DNA of 64,000 nt, taken from Muricea muricata. Lineage: Eukaryota; Cnidaria; Anthozoa; Malacalcyonacea; Plexauridae. Under the pieces are notes generated by a model. It searched no databases. It was not told where the DNA came from and was given only the letters and a program-made list of their open reading frames with translations. Positions within the stretch are counted from its first letter, which is position 1, and every line of letters begins with the position of its first letter. Shown piece by piece: positions 63,857 to 64,000 of this stretch. The position numbers and the translations under genes are program-made. Location: NCBI GenBank assembly GCA_963855995.1, contig OY979717.1, forward strand, positions 10,784,001 through 10,848,000, in the 5' to 3' direction.

Positions 63857-64000
63857 CAGGGGCAGATCTAGAATTTTTCCTCAGTAGTTTCCAATTTTTT
63901 TATTGTAACATTAGGGTCCCCCCCCCTGGAGGACATTTCCTAACCCCCACTAAAAACAAAAAAGTATTCATTGAAACAACAATACTTTAATTGAAGATAA
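63857..64000 (+). mobile_element. Likely terminus of a DNA element, cut by the window
   Basis: CAGGGGCAGATCTAGAATTTT marks a sharp break right after the 42-bp repeats and looks like the CAGGGGCGGAT-type ends of non-autonomous DNA transposons, as I recall them. A run of nine C (63918-63926) followed by TGGAGGACA is inside. The other end is outside the window, so this stays tentative. Confidence 0.3.

Overview
The window is nuclear DNA of an animal, most likely an invertebrate. There is no bacterial gene organisation, and the composition is AT-rich. It holds a satellite array with kilobase units, a miniature DNA transposon with TA target duplications, the 3' end of a Penelope-like element, tRNA-derived SINE-like pieces, several minisatellites and a long inverted repeat. 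I cannot name the species. I find no intact conserved protein-coding gene and no rRNA, snRNA or CRISPR.

Positions 1-57059 are one tandem macrosatellite, cut by the left window edge. I count 28 complete units and one truncated unit: 7 of type B (1699 bp), 14 of type A (1694 bp), 3 of type A* (1696 bp, one extra TA) and 4 long L units (3922-3928 bp). An L unit is a composite. It consists of the first ~775 bp of a B unit, a 182-bp perfect-centre palindrome made from an inverted unit piece, a broken GIY-YIG/Penelope-like 3' end, two SINE-like pieces, a 611-615 bp MITE sitting exactly in a TA that is empty in normal units, and then an almost complete A-like unit. Units are arranged in higher-order blocks. 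L-A-A (7310 bp) is repeated directly twice (34993-42302 and 42303-49612), and B-A*-A-A (28210-34992) recurs 21403 bp further on (49613-56395). Diagnostic indels and substitutions are shuffled between units, which indicates unequal exchange and gene conversion.

The array stops at about 57059 inside a B/A chimeric unit and runs directly into a ~640-bp 9/18-bp minisatellite whose motif resembles the unit sequence at the break. To the right (57699-64000) is single-copy-looking, AT-rich DNA. It holds a 2.24-kb foldback inverted repeat (58888-61126), a possible small spliced transcript around it (splice signals only), a 14-bp minisatellite, a split 42-bp minisatellite that keeps a reading frame, and the likely end of another DNA element at the right edge.

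The repeated open frames in the satellite (65, 98, 107 and 128 codons) are best explained as by-products of the array. Sense and antisense frames overlap, the unit differences mostly change amino acids in both, and a 2-bp microsatellite change truncates one of them.
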